Of a DNA stretch of 64,000 nt, positions 20,856-32,270 are shown one piece after another. Origin of the DNA: Paracamarosporium sp. OC-R06-R3 (Eukaryota > Ascomycota > Dothideomycetes > Pleosporales > Didymosphaeriaceae); NCBI GenBank assembly GCA_019828545.1, contig JACVRA010000194.1, positions 48,851-112,850 on the forward strand, read 5' to 3'. Position numbers and translations under genes: made by a program. The notes under the pieces are model-generated. The model was not told the DNA's origin. It searched no databases and saw only the letters and a program-made list of their open reading frames with translations. The stretch's first letter is position 1. Each line of letters begins with the position of its first letter.

Positions 20856-23324
20856 ATGATCGGCCAGCTTTTTACCCTTAGCGCCCTGCTGGCCTTGGGC
20901 CAGGCCAAGGCAATCGTGACAAACAACTGCCGCAAGGACGTCTACATCTGGTCGGTACCTGAGAAGCCGGACCTTGCAAACAACCTTTCCATCAGCCCTG
21001 GTAAGCGGTACGAGGAGCCCTGGCGCTTCGGCACGGCAATCAATCCTGGAGTCGCCATCAAGGTCTCCACTGAACAAGACGGCATCAACACAGGCAAAAA
21101 CGAGATCAACTTCCAATATGACGTCGACCCGTTTGACTCAACCAAGATCTGGGTAAGCCTTGCCTCTATACGTGGGACCGACCTCGACAGCGCCACCTTA
21201 AACACCTGCCATGGCAGCTTCGAAGGTCCAGAAGTCTCTACCAGGCGGTGTTCTAGCATCGACGATATCGAACTGGTCCTTTGTGGCTCTAAGCGTACGG
21301 TCCCTGCTCATGACAACACATCGGTCCGCGTCATCTCCAACTGCATTGGTCTCATAACCGAGCGCGATGATCCAGTCCACCCCCGCCTGTGCAGCGGCCG
21401 CGTCGTTGGCCCAAAGCGGATGCCAGTGCTGCCGGAGGAACAGGAGGACCAGTATCTCGCCGAACACATTGACACGATCCCTCTTAAGGACGTCATGCGT
21501 CTCGAAGCCGCTCAGCACGCTGCTTCCCAGGATGCCGAAGTCCACGATGCTCCTCGCCCTCGAAATACTGCTGTTGCGCATCAAGGCGCAGTCCCAGAGA
21601 AGGCTATCGGGTCGGAGCCTATGTGCAACCTACTTCATCAGGCATGGCCGGACGCTCAATGCGATGAGAAGATTGCCCAGCACAATACGAAGCTCTTCTA
21701 CCGGGACAACTGTGGCAAGAAGACCAAGGACATGTTTCCAGGTGCCAGTTGTGAAGCAATCCGACGTCGATTAGAGATGATCTATCCGGATATTACCACG
21801 AAGCGCGACGATCACGTTACGTTGTGCATCACCCCATACTACAAAACGTTCGAGAAGCTTTGGGGAACGAGGTCTACCGTCAAGAATGTCTTCAACAATC
21901 AGGGCCTCACGGATGCGCTGTTCACCGAGCGTTCCTGGACTTCAGACGAGGAGTTTTGCCAGAAGCCGAACAAGACGGTGAGTCCGGTCGTGGAGTATGG
22001 GAGACGCCGCTGTGCTCTCCCCTTCTGCAACAAAAGCCAAAACCATGTCCTTCCGGGGGATTGTAGCGATGTGGAGGACGAGCTCGAGAAGCTTTCTCAT
22101 GATGCTGGCTGGCACATCGACTGGACGAGCAGCGATGACGAATGTGGGGATTACCCTACTACAACCCAAAAGCGCGATGTCAATACCACGTCTGTGACAA
22201 AGCGTGACCATAGGACTATCTGCATTTGGGAGGCTTATCGCGAGCTACACAAGTATTGGGGTGACAGGCACGTCATCAAAACCGCCCTGAATGAACAACT
22301 CCCTCGCGACATCTTTGCTGATCGCCACTGGACGTCGGATGAGGAGCAATGTCTGAGGGAGAACAACACCATTGCAATCCCACCATGGGAAGAGGACCAC
22401 GAGGTACGACCCTGTGCCAAGCCCTTCTGCAGTACCGGACACTGCAGCGGCGTCGAAGATGCTCTCAATACCGTTTCAAAACAAGCTGGGAAGAACGTGG
22501 ACTGGACCACCAGTGACGATGAATGCGAGAAGAAAGGGATTAACAAAAAGCGCCAAACTGGGCTCACCACTGGTAGGCGTTTGAACGACGTCCGCAACGT
22601 CTGTGTGACTACAGCCAACGAGAAGCTGGGCAAGTACTGGGGCGCTGATGAGACCGAACGTCGCGTCCGATCTCTCTTTCCGGACGTCCGCTGGACCACG
22701 AATCTCGATGATTGCTCCCCACAAGCCATCTCGGAGTCTCGAGCCTACCATAAGAAGCTCATCGATAACAAGCAATCCAAGGAGAAGCACTGTGTCCAGT
22801 ACTGCAATGATGAAAAGATTTGCAAGCGGATCAAGAAGGATCTCAACAACCTTTCTAAGGACGTGGGAGAGCGCTGGGATTGGACCGATGACCCAGATGT
22901 TTGTGGCAGGAAGGTCGTGTTCGGCGAGCAAGGACCTGACGCCTGCAAAGATCTGCTTGGAGTGAAGACGGTCGACAAGCTCCATGGATATTGGGGTGCC
23001 AACTACCAAAACAACCTGCGACAGATCTTCCCGAATGTCCCAATCACCAACGTCGAGGCCCGTTGTGATCAAGATACGCTCAGGGCTGGCAAGAAGTGGT
23101 TCCGCGATCACCGCCACAACTGGGGCCAGCAGTGTGTCAGCAACTGGTGCAAGCCTTATTCTGCAGATTGCAGCGATGTGGAGGATGAGCTTGAGAAGCT
23201 CTCGAAGAACATCGGACATGACATTGACTGGACGACGGATGACGACGCGTGTCCAGGTGCACGTCGCGACGTTGACGACGTTCCCGCTCGCAACGCAAGT
23301 ATATCATTAGAGACAGACTACTAA
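20856..23324 (+). CDS. Secreted BYS1-like protein with tandem six-Cys repeats and kexin-like sites
   Basis: A single exon of 822 residues from ATG 20856; the frame is open further 5' but the signal peptide starts here (MIGQLFTLSALLALGQAKA). Residues about 20-150 resemble the BYS1/thaumatin-like fold (VTNNCRKDVYIWSV, GTAINPGVAIKVSTEQDG, FDSTKIWVSLASIRG). About 250-315 is a degenerate Cys unit. Then four units of about 110-130 residues follow (about 316-450, 451-566, 567-690, 690-803). Each has six Cys and shared blocks: a first Cys, KLWG/KYWG/GYWG, SDEEFC-like, CxxxFC or CxxYC, CSDVEDELEKLS, and a closing IDWTTSDDEC. Lys-Arg pairs occur at junctions (TTKRDDH, TQKRDV, VTKRDH, NKKRQT; ARRD near the end), suggesting Kex2 release of separate three-disulfide peptides. 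The function is unknown; an effector, antimicrobial or wall role is inference only. Confidence 0.85.
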   Translation: MIGQLFTLSALLALGQAKAIVTNNCRKDVYIWSVPEKPDLANNLSISPGKRYEEPWRFGTAINPGVAIKVSTEQDGINTGKNEINFQYDVDPFDSTKIWVSLASIRGTDLDSATLNTCHGSFEGPEVSTRRCSSIDDIELVLCGSKRTVPAHDNTSVRVISNCIGLITERDDPVHPRLCSGRVVGPKRMPVLPEEQEDQYLAEHIDTIPLKDVMRLEAAQHAASQDAEVHDAPRPRNTAVAHQGAVPEKAIGSEPMCNLLHQAWPDAQCDEKIAQHNTKLFYRDNCGKKTKDMFPGASCEAIRRRLEMIYPDITTKRDDHVTLCITPYYKTFEKLWGTRSTVKNVFNNQGLTDALFTERSWTSDEEFCQKPNKTVSPVVEYGRRRCALPFCNKSQNHVLPGDCSDVEDELEKLSHDAGWHIDWTSSDDECGDYPTTTQKRDVNTTSVTKRDHRTICIWEAYRELHKYWGDRHVIKTALNEQLPRDIFADRHWTSDEEQCLRENNTIAIPPWEEDHEVRPCAKPFCSTGHCSGVEDALNTVSKQAGKNVDWTTSDDECEKKGINKKRQTGLTTGRRLNDVRNVCVTTANEKLGKYWGADETERRVRSLFPDVRWTTNLDDCSPQAISESRAYHKKLIDNKQSKEKHCVQYCNDEKICKRIKKDLNNLSKDVGERWDWTDDPDVCGRKVVFGEQGPDACKDLLGVKTVDKLHGYWGANYQNNLRQIFPNVPITNVEARCDQDTLRAGKKWFRDHRHNWGQQCVSNWCKPYSADCSDVEDELEKLSKNIGHDIDWTTDDDACPGARRDVDDVPARNASISLETDY

Positions 23325-24361
23325 ACCATTATGATTGATGAGAACGATTATGGTTTTCAAGACTGTGAGAGCGGTCTCTGCTATTCTGGCTCCGTTGATC
23401 CGACAACGATTGCAACGCCATCATCCAGTCTACCAAAGCAGTCATATCTCCGGACTGCGAACTTTTCTCTTACTGGCGTTCTCTGGCGTCGGACTATCCA
23501 TTTTACCTACACAGCAATACCCGCTCGATTCAGATTGTTTGTTTGTTCAAAGTTTTTTTCTGCAGTTCGGTTTGAAGTCGTGGAAGAAAATCGTGTGTCG
23601 CTGTGCTTTGTTGTAATGGGGGAACACTGGGTCATTGATAGCGTTCTGTTTCTTTAGTGTTTTTATCGGCGTTATGAATGTTCTCTTGTCAGGACTTGGT
23701 CCGATCTTTGATGCTGTGAAACTTTCGTGGTGCTTGAGCTTCGTGCTGAGCGTGGTGACTCAACATGTGTCGCTGTTGTTAGATTAGCGCATCGCACACC
23801 AGGGTCAACATGTCTAACAATCATGACCTTCAGGTACATGGCGAAGCCTGAGGCTATCTCCATCTTCGTTCCGGCTCTAGTGACATTGCTAAGAAGAGCA
23901 AGCATGCCGCGTTCTCAACGTGAACGACCATCATGCATGACATATTTCGTTCAAATCTCAAAGCACATATCGAACATCACGACTTTGTCAATTGGATGCC
24001 CATTGAATGGTATTGAATGCTATTGTATTCATATTCATATACATATACATGCACCTAACCGATAGACTGACTGGCCAAGGACGCCTGGAAATGCAGCTGA
24101 ATGGCATGACGGGGGTGAGAGCAAGGGAAAAGCAGAGAAGAGGAAAGGGGAAGAGGAGCTACCGTTACGACATGCCGTCGCTCGCTCTGCATGCATAGAT
24201 GCTATGTAAGATGCTGAAGGAAAGAAGGGACGATGAGGAAGATGCTGGGTCGTGCGTGCGTGCGTGCGTGGGTATATAACGAATAAGTGGTGAAGAAGGC
24301 GGTAGAGCCCGCACAGCTTGGAAGAAGAGAGAGGAAGAGAGAAGAAGAGCGGACAGCCAGC
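23325..24361. other. Intergenic between convergent genes, with simple repeats
   Basis: The 3' ends of the secreted repeat gene and of the SDS3-family gene. It contains CATATA-type and GCGT-type microsatellites (about 24026-24053 and 24251-24270). No gene was recognised. Confidence 0.35.
24251..24270. repeat. Tetranucleotide microsatellite (CGTG)n
   Basis: Five consecutive CGTG units. This is an ordinary simple repeat. Confidence 0.9.
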
Positions 24362-26055
24362 CTATCCGCCTCTCCTCCCCCGGCCCCTCCCGCTCCCGCT
24401 CGCCGTCCTCGCCATGCTAACACCACCTGCCGCCCCCTCGCCATACCGCCCCATAGGCGTGTTTCCCCCCGCATCGCTATACCCACCCATACTACTCTGC
24501 GCACTCATCGGCACGCCGCCCAGCACGGCGCCACTGCCAACCTCCAAGTGCGGGACCAGCGTGCGCACGAGGCTTGTCGTCTCGCTCACCGGCTCGCGGT
24601 ACTCGGGCGGCTGGATGGTGTACTCGCGCGCGCGCACGGGGTGTACGGCGGCCTGGAGGAGCTTCTCGTTAAGCTCGTCGTCGGGGCGGGCGTCGCGCAG
24701 CATGAGCTTGAGGTCTTGTTCTACGTCTGCGGCGGCGAGCGGCGGGGGCGCGGGTGCCGAGGCGTTGGGCTTCTGGAAGATCTTTGCGTCAAGGATGAAG
24801 GGGGGTGTGTATAGTGTGGGCAGCGTGCCGTTGGCCAGGTTGAACGTCGAGTGCGAGCGTGTTGCGCCGCGGGTCGCGTGCGGGTTGGACGAGACGTTGC
24901 GGGCCATGTCGACAGCGCCGGGGATTTCGTCCGAGTCTTGCTCGTCGGGAGCGTCGTCGCCGGGCTCGAGGGCGCGGTCGCCGTTCGTGGTGGCGCCGTT
25001 TGTGCCGTTCGTGGTGGGCTCGGCGGCTTCGGACGTCTTCATCTTGGCGAAGAAGTGCGAGGCGGCGGTTGTGGCTTGGTTCATGGCCATGTTGAGCTCC
25101 TTCTCGGTGAAGAGGCGCTCGAGAGAGTACGCTGAGGCTTCGAATTGGGTGTGCATGGTGCGGGCTTTGGCTTCGCGGTAGGGCGAGCCGACGCCGAGGT
25201 CGACGTTGCGGCCAGAGGGGCCTGGCGAGTCGTTGTCGTCGGCCTCGAAGAGCTTCCGCTTGCGCTTGTTTTCTTGCGCCATGTCCTCGACGTCGCCGAA
25301 CTTGTGACCTGTTCTGCGCGTCTTGCGCGGCGCCTGGGCCCCGCCTGGGCTGGCAGGGTGGCCGATGCTGAACTGATTCGGGTGCAGCATCATGGCGTTG
25401 CTGTCGGAAAGGTCCAATTGTTCCTTTTCGCGCTTGAGGCGCATGGTGCGGGTCTGTATTGTGGCCATGAGGCGCTCGCGAATGGTGGCTGCCAGCAGCT
25501 TGTGCTCTTCTTCGGCGATCTGGACCTTGTAGAAGTGGGCGTTCTCGATCTCGTTCTTGGTGTTCTGGTGCTTGTTCTGCATGGGTTTACGTGGTCAGCA
25601 GGTCGCTGGAGGTGAGCGGGAAGCTTGCGCATGCTTACCCAGAGCATGGTGAGGTCGCGGTCGCGGTCCTCTATGGCGTCATTGACCGCATCTACGAAGC
25701 GTCCGTAGTATTTGCCGCACTGGGCGACATAGTCTGTCCCTGCGCTGGGTGCATTCGGCACCTGGCTGCCCATGATGGACGTAACGAGGTCCGCCGCCTC
25801 CTCGCCAGCATCGTCGAGTGGCTTGTTCGTGTAGGGGTCGGCCTTGAGGATGAGGTTGATATCGGCCTGCAGCGCAGAAAGCTGGGCGCGGTAGTGGCTG
25901 TCTCTGTTGTCGGAGAAGGAGCTCATCATCTCGGAGAGCTTGTCGGCGAGCATGTTGCGCCGCTTGTCGCGCTTCGAGACTTGCGGCTGGGGCGAGCCCA
26001 GGCCGTGGCCCAGAGCCATGTTTTCGGCGGGCGATGGGCTGCGATTGCGCGCCAT
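24362..26055 (-). CDS. SDS3: SDS3/Dep1-family subunit of a Sin3-Rpd3 histone deacetylase complex
   Basis: Exons 26055-25639 and 25576-24362 encode 543 residues; the 62-nt intron (GTAAGC...ATGCAG) joins LTMLW to NKHQNTKNE in phase 0. The conserved N-terminal half reads RRNMLADKLSEMMSSFSDNR, HYRAQLSALQADINLILKAD and KYYGRFVDAVNDAIEDRDRD. A long coiled coil follows (IENAHFYKVQIAEEEHKLLA, IRERLMATIQTRTMRLKREK). This is the pattern of the SDS3 family, which bridges Sin3 and the Rpd3 deacetylase in chromatin repression. A likely nuclear signal (ENKRKRKLFEADD) follows. The C-terminal 250 residues are low in complexity, ending in a GRGRGRRGG tail. Dep1 belongs to the same broad family, so the ortholog name is provisional. 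Confidence 0.78.
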
Positions 26056-27357
26056 GGTGTGATGTACAAGGCAATCGAGCGTCTGTGAAGCGTGGCGTGT
26101 CTACGAGGAAGCGTGGTGGGCGTGACCGGGAGCTGGACAGGCGCAGCGAGCTTGGCTTGGGGTGTTGAAAAGACGGCAGAAAACTAGAAGGGAGTAAGCA
26201 GGGGACTTTCGGCGATTCACCACAGAGTCGCTAAAGCGTGGGCAACATGGGGAACGGTGAGAAGTGAACAGTGAATCGTCTTGGAAGAGTGAATTGCATT
26301 TGGCACCACAATCGGCGGATGATCCCGGCGAACAGGGTTTAGCGCCGCGCCGCTATCGCCGACTGCCGATTTGACTGCTGACTCAGCAGATGTCTCTTGG
26401 CAGGTACCATGACAAGCTGGGATTCATGCGCTGCACTTGCGCGAACGATTCTCCGACAAACAAAGAACTAGGTAGATTTTGTCCGTTCAAAGAAAGGTTT
26501 GTGCTACATTCCACTAGAACACATCTTACTTGATGCAGTCGTTGCTCACATTTACATCCGTGTACTCGCACTACGACAGGACGAAGACCTACTCTGGAGT
26601 CAAGAACTATGCCCTTCTGCTATACATACTCCAGCGTCCTCCACATCCCTTTGTACATACATCTCAATCCCACCCAAATTTTCTCCTAACGACCAGTATT
26701 CAGCATGACACTCTGCACATACCAGCACCACAGCCCCTTTCCCCACTGCCCCCCGCACCGTAACTGACCCTGTACAATATCTACACCCAACCAACCAGCC
26801 CAATCTCGAAAATTCATCACCGCAACACTGCATGTGGCAATAGCCCACTCGTCGCGTGATACAAATGCGTGGCTGAGTCAGATTGGATTCCCGCCTTCAT
26901 GCTTAGCGTGTGCGCCGCGGGTAGACAGAGTCTAGACAATTTGTGCATCCCAGGGCCGGTGGTGATACGATAGATTGACATTCCCGGTTGGTAAGGGGAG
27001 GCTGATGGCTGGCTGGAACAACAAAGAGCATAAACGTTGGGCGTTGGAATGACCACTGGTTGTGACTGGTTCTTAAATCAACTGGAAATTGCAAGACTCT
27101 ACGGTGCACTGCTCTAGGAGGAATCTGAGAGTGCGTGGTTGAAACATTCGAAGAGAGACTTTCACTGTGGCATACGCAGAAATCTGATACTCCAGATAAT
27201 GTGGGATGATTGACAAGACACAGATCATATCAATTTGGGAACGACCGAGCTCCATCTACATACAACAAACCACTTCTTCCCAGCCCTCCCCTTCCCCTCC
27301 CCATCCTCTCACATCTCAACAACCCACCCATCGCACCCCGCACCCAAAACCCATCAC
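26056..27357. other. Intergenic, no gene recognised
   Basis: It includes the promoter side of the SDS3-family gene and the 3' side of the BYS1-type gene. The short frames have no protein features. Confidence 0.3.
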
Positions 27358-27810
27358 CTAGTACCCGATATCAAGATACAAGTCCCCCACGCCCGGATAC
27401 CCAATCGTATGCTGCGCATGCGCCTTCCCATCGCTCCAATCATTCTCGCCGCCCGGCCCCTGCAGCTTCGTCCTGGCGCCCGGAAACGGGTAGTAATTGT
27501 GGACGCCGATGTCGTAGTAGGTCCAGCCATCGGGGGTCCTGTTGTAGCCCAGGTTGAGCACGCCCTTTCCCCAGATGTCGATGTCGTGCTCCGTGGGCGT
27601 GATCTTGACGGCGACGCCCGGCGCATCGCTCTGCTCGATGACCCAGTTGCCCTGTGCAGGCACCTCTTGGGTGTCGCCGCGGTCGCCGTAGCCATCGACT
27701 TGGGTGATCCAGATGGGGGAGGAGAGGTGGTTAGCGATGATGACTTGCTCGAGGGCGAGGGCGAGGGTGGAGAGGAAGGCGAGGGCCGGGAGGCTGGTGG
27801 AGAAACGCAT
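27358..27810 (-). CDS. Small secreted BYS1-domain protein
   Basis: A single exon of 150 residues. The ATG at 27810 is chosen because it starts a clear signal peptide (MRFSTSLPALAFLSTLALAL, cleavage near residue 19-20); the frame upstream opens only with non-ATG codons. The mature part has the BYS1-type pattern: EQVIIANHLSSPIWITQVDG, GNWVIEQSDAPGVAVKITPT, GKGVLNLGYN, WTYYDIGVHNYYPFPG, DLYLDIGY. The family is named for a Blastomyces yeast-phase gene and is related to thaumatin-like folds; its molecular function is unknown. It has no Cys in the mature protein, unlike the six-Cys repeats in the larger BYS1-like protein about 4 kb away, so the two share the domain type but not the repeats. Confidence 0.8.
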   Translation of the reverse strand: MRFSTSLPALAFLSTLALALEQVIIANHLSSPIWITQVDGYGDRGDTQEVPAQGNWVIEQSDAPGVAVKITPTEHDIDIWGKGVLNLGYNRTPDGWTYYDIGVHNYYPFPGARTKLQGPGGENDWSDGKAHAQHTIGYPGVGDLYLDIGY

Positions 27811-29156
27811 GGTTGATGGAGCTGGGTATGAAGCGGTAGGTGTAGATCTGAAGATTGTAAGGATGGTTGCGACGGGAGTCTGGAACAAGTGTAGAAGCTT
27901 CTGGTGCTGAGCTTGGGCTTGCAGATCGAGGATCGAGACTATAATCCTCTCTCTTATATGTCGTAAGAACCCCTCGTAGTTTGCCAGAATCTCACGCTAT
28001 GGGAGCCATTCCATGCAAGCCAGATGTTGTCGCACCTAGCTAATAGCTCGAAGTGGAGCAAAGTTTGCAGAGTGGCTGTACGCCAGTGCCATCTTGAGGA
28101 TGTTATCGTGTCATGTCCACACAATCAGCTAGTCTGGGGCACAATGCAGGTACCAATCTCCTGTGCGGGAACCAGTGCGATGGAAGTGTTTAGCGCAAAT
28201 CCGCAACTCTCAAGTGGCGCTCATAGGCGAGAAAGTGTCGTATGTATTACGGAGCCAAATCCTAAGGGGAAAGGCTACCGTATGTATATTTGTTTGCATA
28301 TGGAGGTTTGATTGAAGGTAGAAGCACACTTGATCCAATCGTGCTAATAGATAGTTCGCATTGTTGCGCACGGTAAGTTTGCGGTGCAATCGGAAAGACA
28401 GACAGAGGCGTCATGCGGACGTTGTCGGTGAGCGAATTTTTACCAATGCCACAAACTTTGAGATGAATCAGATGTTGAGTGCACTAGCCAGGTTTGTGAC
28501 AAACTTGTTGTCTGTCAATATCGTGCCCGTCGTGGTATCCGACGTCTTGCAAGGAGCAATGCTACGTATACAGCACTTTGTTAAGCCACGCTGTGTATAT
28601 AGGGTCGTCTATAGATTCTGTTGAGCCAATCCTGTGATGCGTACCCATTGAAAAGATATCATGACTTTTGGCTCGTGCAATGTCGCTCACAAGGAGGCGA
28701 AGCATGCGTTCGGCGTTGAGCGCACCTTTGCACTACCACAATACCGAGAATTAGTCTAGACTTGACAGCAAAGCAGGAGAGTACAGATCTATCGATTGAC
28801 ATGCGGTGCGGGTGTTCCTGGACTTGTTACCGTGATTTAGCATGTGTGACGATAATGTTACGGTAGAGAGTGTTGCACCCTTCCATGATAACTAACATCC
28901 CTAGCTCGTTATCTCCGAGCCATCTCTTGGAATCCCGAATCATCGCCGCGCTAACCAACTCCGCCGTTAAGCCGCAAAGGACCGATTCGATACCTCGGCT
29001 CAAGCGTGGCGGACTCCGCATCCTCCACATTCCGAGCGTCCCAAGAAGCAGCGCGGCAACCATTCCGCCATGTGATAGCCGACTTAGACTCATTTGCTCC
29101 CCGTGAACTTTCTTTGTGCTGTGAATCCTTTCCCGTAGACATCAATTTTCATAGTC
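27811..29156. other. Intergenic, divergent promoters
   Basis: 1.3 kb between the divergent BYS1-type gene and the thiolase gene. Short frames on both strands carry no recognisable motif. Confidence 0.3.
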
Positions 29157-30507
29157 ATGTCTGCTGCTCTTCGTACATCTTTTAAAATGGCGTCACGGCC
29201 ACAGCAGCGCCTTGCCAGCATACAACGACAGTTCAGCTCGTCGGCGCCACAGAGGAAGGAGGTCAGAGATGCGTATATTCTGAGCGCAAGTCGGACGCCC
29301 ACGGGAGTTGTAAGTTCAAGTGTAGCTTTCAAATCCGAAGTTGGCATTGACGTAACAGTTCAATGGAGCATTCACGACCGTCTCCGCAACCCAGCTCGGT
29401 GCTACCGCGATCAAGTCCGCTCTCGAAAAGTCCAAAGTCCCCATCTCCTCGATCGATGCCGTATACATGGGCAACGTGCTCAGCGCGGGTGTCGGGCAGG
29501 CCCCCGCACGACAAGCCGCCATCTTCGCTGGCCTTCCTACGAACATCGAAGCTACGACGGTGAACAAGGTTTGCGCATCGGGTTTGAAGGCGGTCAACCT
29601 TGCTGCTCAGTCAATCGAGCTTGGGCAGGCGGAAGCGCAGGTTGCAGGAGGATTCGAGAACATGACAAGAGTACCATACTACCTCAACCGGGCGAGCCAA
29701 CAACCGCCGTTCGGACACCAGCAGTTGCAGGATGGCTTGATCGGTGATGGACTTTGGGACGTATACAACCAGATCCACATGGGCAACTGTGCAGAAAACA
29801 CAGTGAAGAAATACGACATCTCTCGGGAAGAGCAGGACGAGTTCGCCATCCTGACGTACAAGCGCGCACAGGCAGCGTGGAAGGATGGCCTGTTCAAAGA
29901 TGAGGTTGCACCAGTGACAGTCAAGTCGAAGAAGGGCGAGACAATTGTGTCAGAAGACGAGGGCTACAACAAGCTAAAATTGGAGAAGGTGCCGACGCTG
30001 AAGCCAGCGTTCGTGCGAGACGGCAGCGGCAGCGTCACGGCGGCGAACAGCTCTGCGTTCAGCGATGGCGGATCCGCACTGGTTCTCGGCAGCAAGGAGA
30101 TTGCCCAGCAGTACGGCAAGGACAGCCGTGTCCTCGCGAAGATCGTCACATACGCTGATGCGGCGATGGACCCCATCGACTTCCCCATTGCGCCCGCCGC
30201 CGTAGTTGAGAAGCTCCTCAAGCAATCCGGGCTTTCCAAGTCCGACATCGCCGTCTGGGAGTTCAACGAGGCCTTCGCCGCGGTCATCAAAGCTAACGCC
30301 AAGATCCTCGGTTTGGGAGTGGACAATGTGAACCCAAGAGGTGGAGCTATTGCGTTGGGGCATGCACTGGGTAGCTCCGGCAGCAGAATACTGGTCACGC
30401 TGCTGCACCAGCTTGAAGTGGGCCAGTATGGCGCGGCCGCCATCTGCAACGGTGGAGGCGCCGCCACGGGTATCATCGTGCAGCGAGTCGCGCCAGACCA
30501 ACTCTAA
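29157..30507 (+). CDS. ERG10: Acetyl-CoA C-acetyltransferase (thiolase), probably mitochondrial
   Basis: Exons 29157-29309 and 29359-30507 encode 433 residues; the 49-nt intron (GTAAGT...AACAG) joins SRTPTGV to [14 protein letters not shown]. The enzyme condenses two acetyl-CoA to acetoacetyl-CoA, or runs in reverse, at the entry to the mevalonate route or in ketone and isoleucine breakdown. The catalytic set is complete: Cys123 in [10 protein letters not shown], His386 in [16 protein letters not shown], Cys414 in [11 protein letters not shown], plus the NEAFA motif. The first 40 residues are rich in Arg, Ser, Ala and Gln with no acidic residues until KEVRDAY, as in a mitochondrial presequence, so this is probably the mitochondrial paralog that aspergilli call erg10A. 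The symbol denotes the family. Confidence 0.93.
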
Positions 30508-30705
30508 GTATACATAACCGGTCGATATCAGCGCGGCGTTGAGGTGTACGGGTAGGTAGGCAAAATGTAAATATATGGCTTAGACGGCTACATGTATGAG
30601 GTTCTCACCGCACTTCTCGTCCCTCGTAGTCTTTCTGTTCAATGCTGCTGATGGGAAAACGTTGCTACCGGTCTCTAGAAGAGCCAAAAAGAGTCGAGCA
30701 TGCGA

Positions 30706-30786
30706 CGACGTTGACCAGATTCGAACTGGCGCTCCCGAGGGAACAAGATTTCAAGTCTTGCGCAATAACCACTCTGCCACAACGCC
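30706..30786 (-). tRNA. tRNA-Ser(UGA)
   Basis: An 81-nt cloverleaf on the minus strand. The acceptor GGCGTTG pairs with CAACGTC with one G-T. The D-arm carries GGCAGAGTGGTTA, the anticodon loop CTTGAAA has TGA (complement of 30751-30753), the variable arm is long, as in tRNA-Ser (TCCCTCGGGAG), and the T-arm is CAGTTCGAATCTG. No intron is present. It lies 200 bp downstream of the thiolase gene. Confidence 0.95.
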
Positions 30787-32270
30787 TGGGCCAGTTTGTC
30801 GTTTCGTTGGGAGATCATCAGCAAGATAAGTAAATAAACAAGGCTTAGCTGGGGAAGATCTATGACCGGGAAGGGGGTGAAAGGGTTTCAATACGAAGTA
30901 TCGTGGCACAAGCACGGGAACGTGCAGTATTGAGCGGAGAAGTGTGTTACTTGGCTTCACGAGGAATGTCGTTTTGGAATGTATCTGGACGGTTAGGGGG
31001 AGAGATGTGACGAAACAGCGGTACGGGTTGAAATGTGGAGTTTAGGTTTGCTATCGATATATCTACTATCTTATGATGGAGATCATCATCACTACTACTG
31101 ATGTCCGGTTCCCGGACGAGAACCCCATCGTTATATTCCCATACATTTTCGGTCTGTTCAGACAAGGCGGGACAATGCCATGCTCTGGACCCTCCTCCTT
31201 TTTTCTGGTTTCTCCACTCGCTCAGGCCACATACGTCGGCGATGTTGAATGTTGTAGTCCGTGCTGAGGGTGAAGACAGCACATGATCCATGTTCATTTG
31301 TAGCTTTAGCGGATCCCCCCATTGCAAATTCCACCGACTGCTTTAATCCAGCACCTAAGGCTGGGAAGTCGTACAGGAGGAATGCACATAGTTGAAGGCT
31401 TTTTGTATCGCTGGTTCGCTGGTATGACCAAGAAAGGCAGCCTTGTACATTTTGATGTTAGAGGGCAGCTTCCACTCCACATAGAACTGGATCTTCCAGG
31501 CTTTTGAGCGGTCGAGGCGTATTCAAGACCTTAACCGTACACAGGACATAGGAAAGAGTCGAGGGATGTTTTGAGAAAGTGCTCCATATAGTTTCTCCGC
31601 TGTCATTCTCAAATAAGGACACAGAACATGAGTAGGTTCTGGGAATAGTAGAAAACGAGCAAGGGAGACAGGTACATCGAATTCAACATGGTTTCCAAAA
31701 TATTTCTCGTAGTCGTGATCGAGTATGGATTTCAAACTGCCATGTATGCCCTGATAGCTTGTGTATAGATATAGGTACTCCACAGCGTAAATGTGCATTC
31801 GCTTGTATTTTGGCGCATATTTCCTCGAAAATTTTGCTGGACGCGCAGGTCACTCCATGACGGGGATCGGATCACTCTTGAGTTTGAAGGCGAACATTTA
31901 CTTGTACGTCGAGTGAGCGAGCGCACATATGTACCCAAGATAGAGCAGTATGTATTCATGCAGAGTGATTTTGTATACTGGGGTGGAGCATGGAAAATCT
32001 GTGACCGTACGTGGTTGTTTGGTAGACAGAGAGACCGCTCCATGAATCGTGGATCGATAATTTTGGTTTATCATGCAAGATCACGAGGAAATATGAGAGA
32101 AGATTCTCTTCGGTGGGTCTGCAAATGAAACTTTATATAATTTCTTCGCGCACTTGGAAAGAGCGCAGTAGAGCCAAACCCATGACTAAACCTGATCATA
32201 ATTTTAGGCAGGAAAACCACATGATTTCTGGGTCTCTTAAGTTTTAAACTCTTCGTGTTGAGATGGGAGT
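30787..32270. other. Intergenic, no gene supported
   Basis: 1.5 kb before the second solo LTR. Several overlapping short frames occur on both strands, none with convincing protein character. Confidence 0.3.

Noticed and set aside
22235..23219. Long minus-strand frames within the secreted repeat gene
   Set aside because: They arise from the repeat structure and codon bias of the plus-strand gene; no start context or motif.
24287..26088. Long plus-strand open frames opposite the SDS3-family gene
   Set aside because: They are antisense shadows of a GC-rich coding region with clear introns and conserved motifs on the minus strand.
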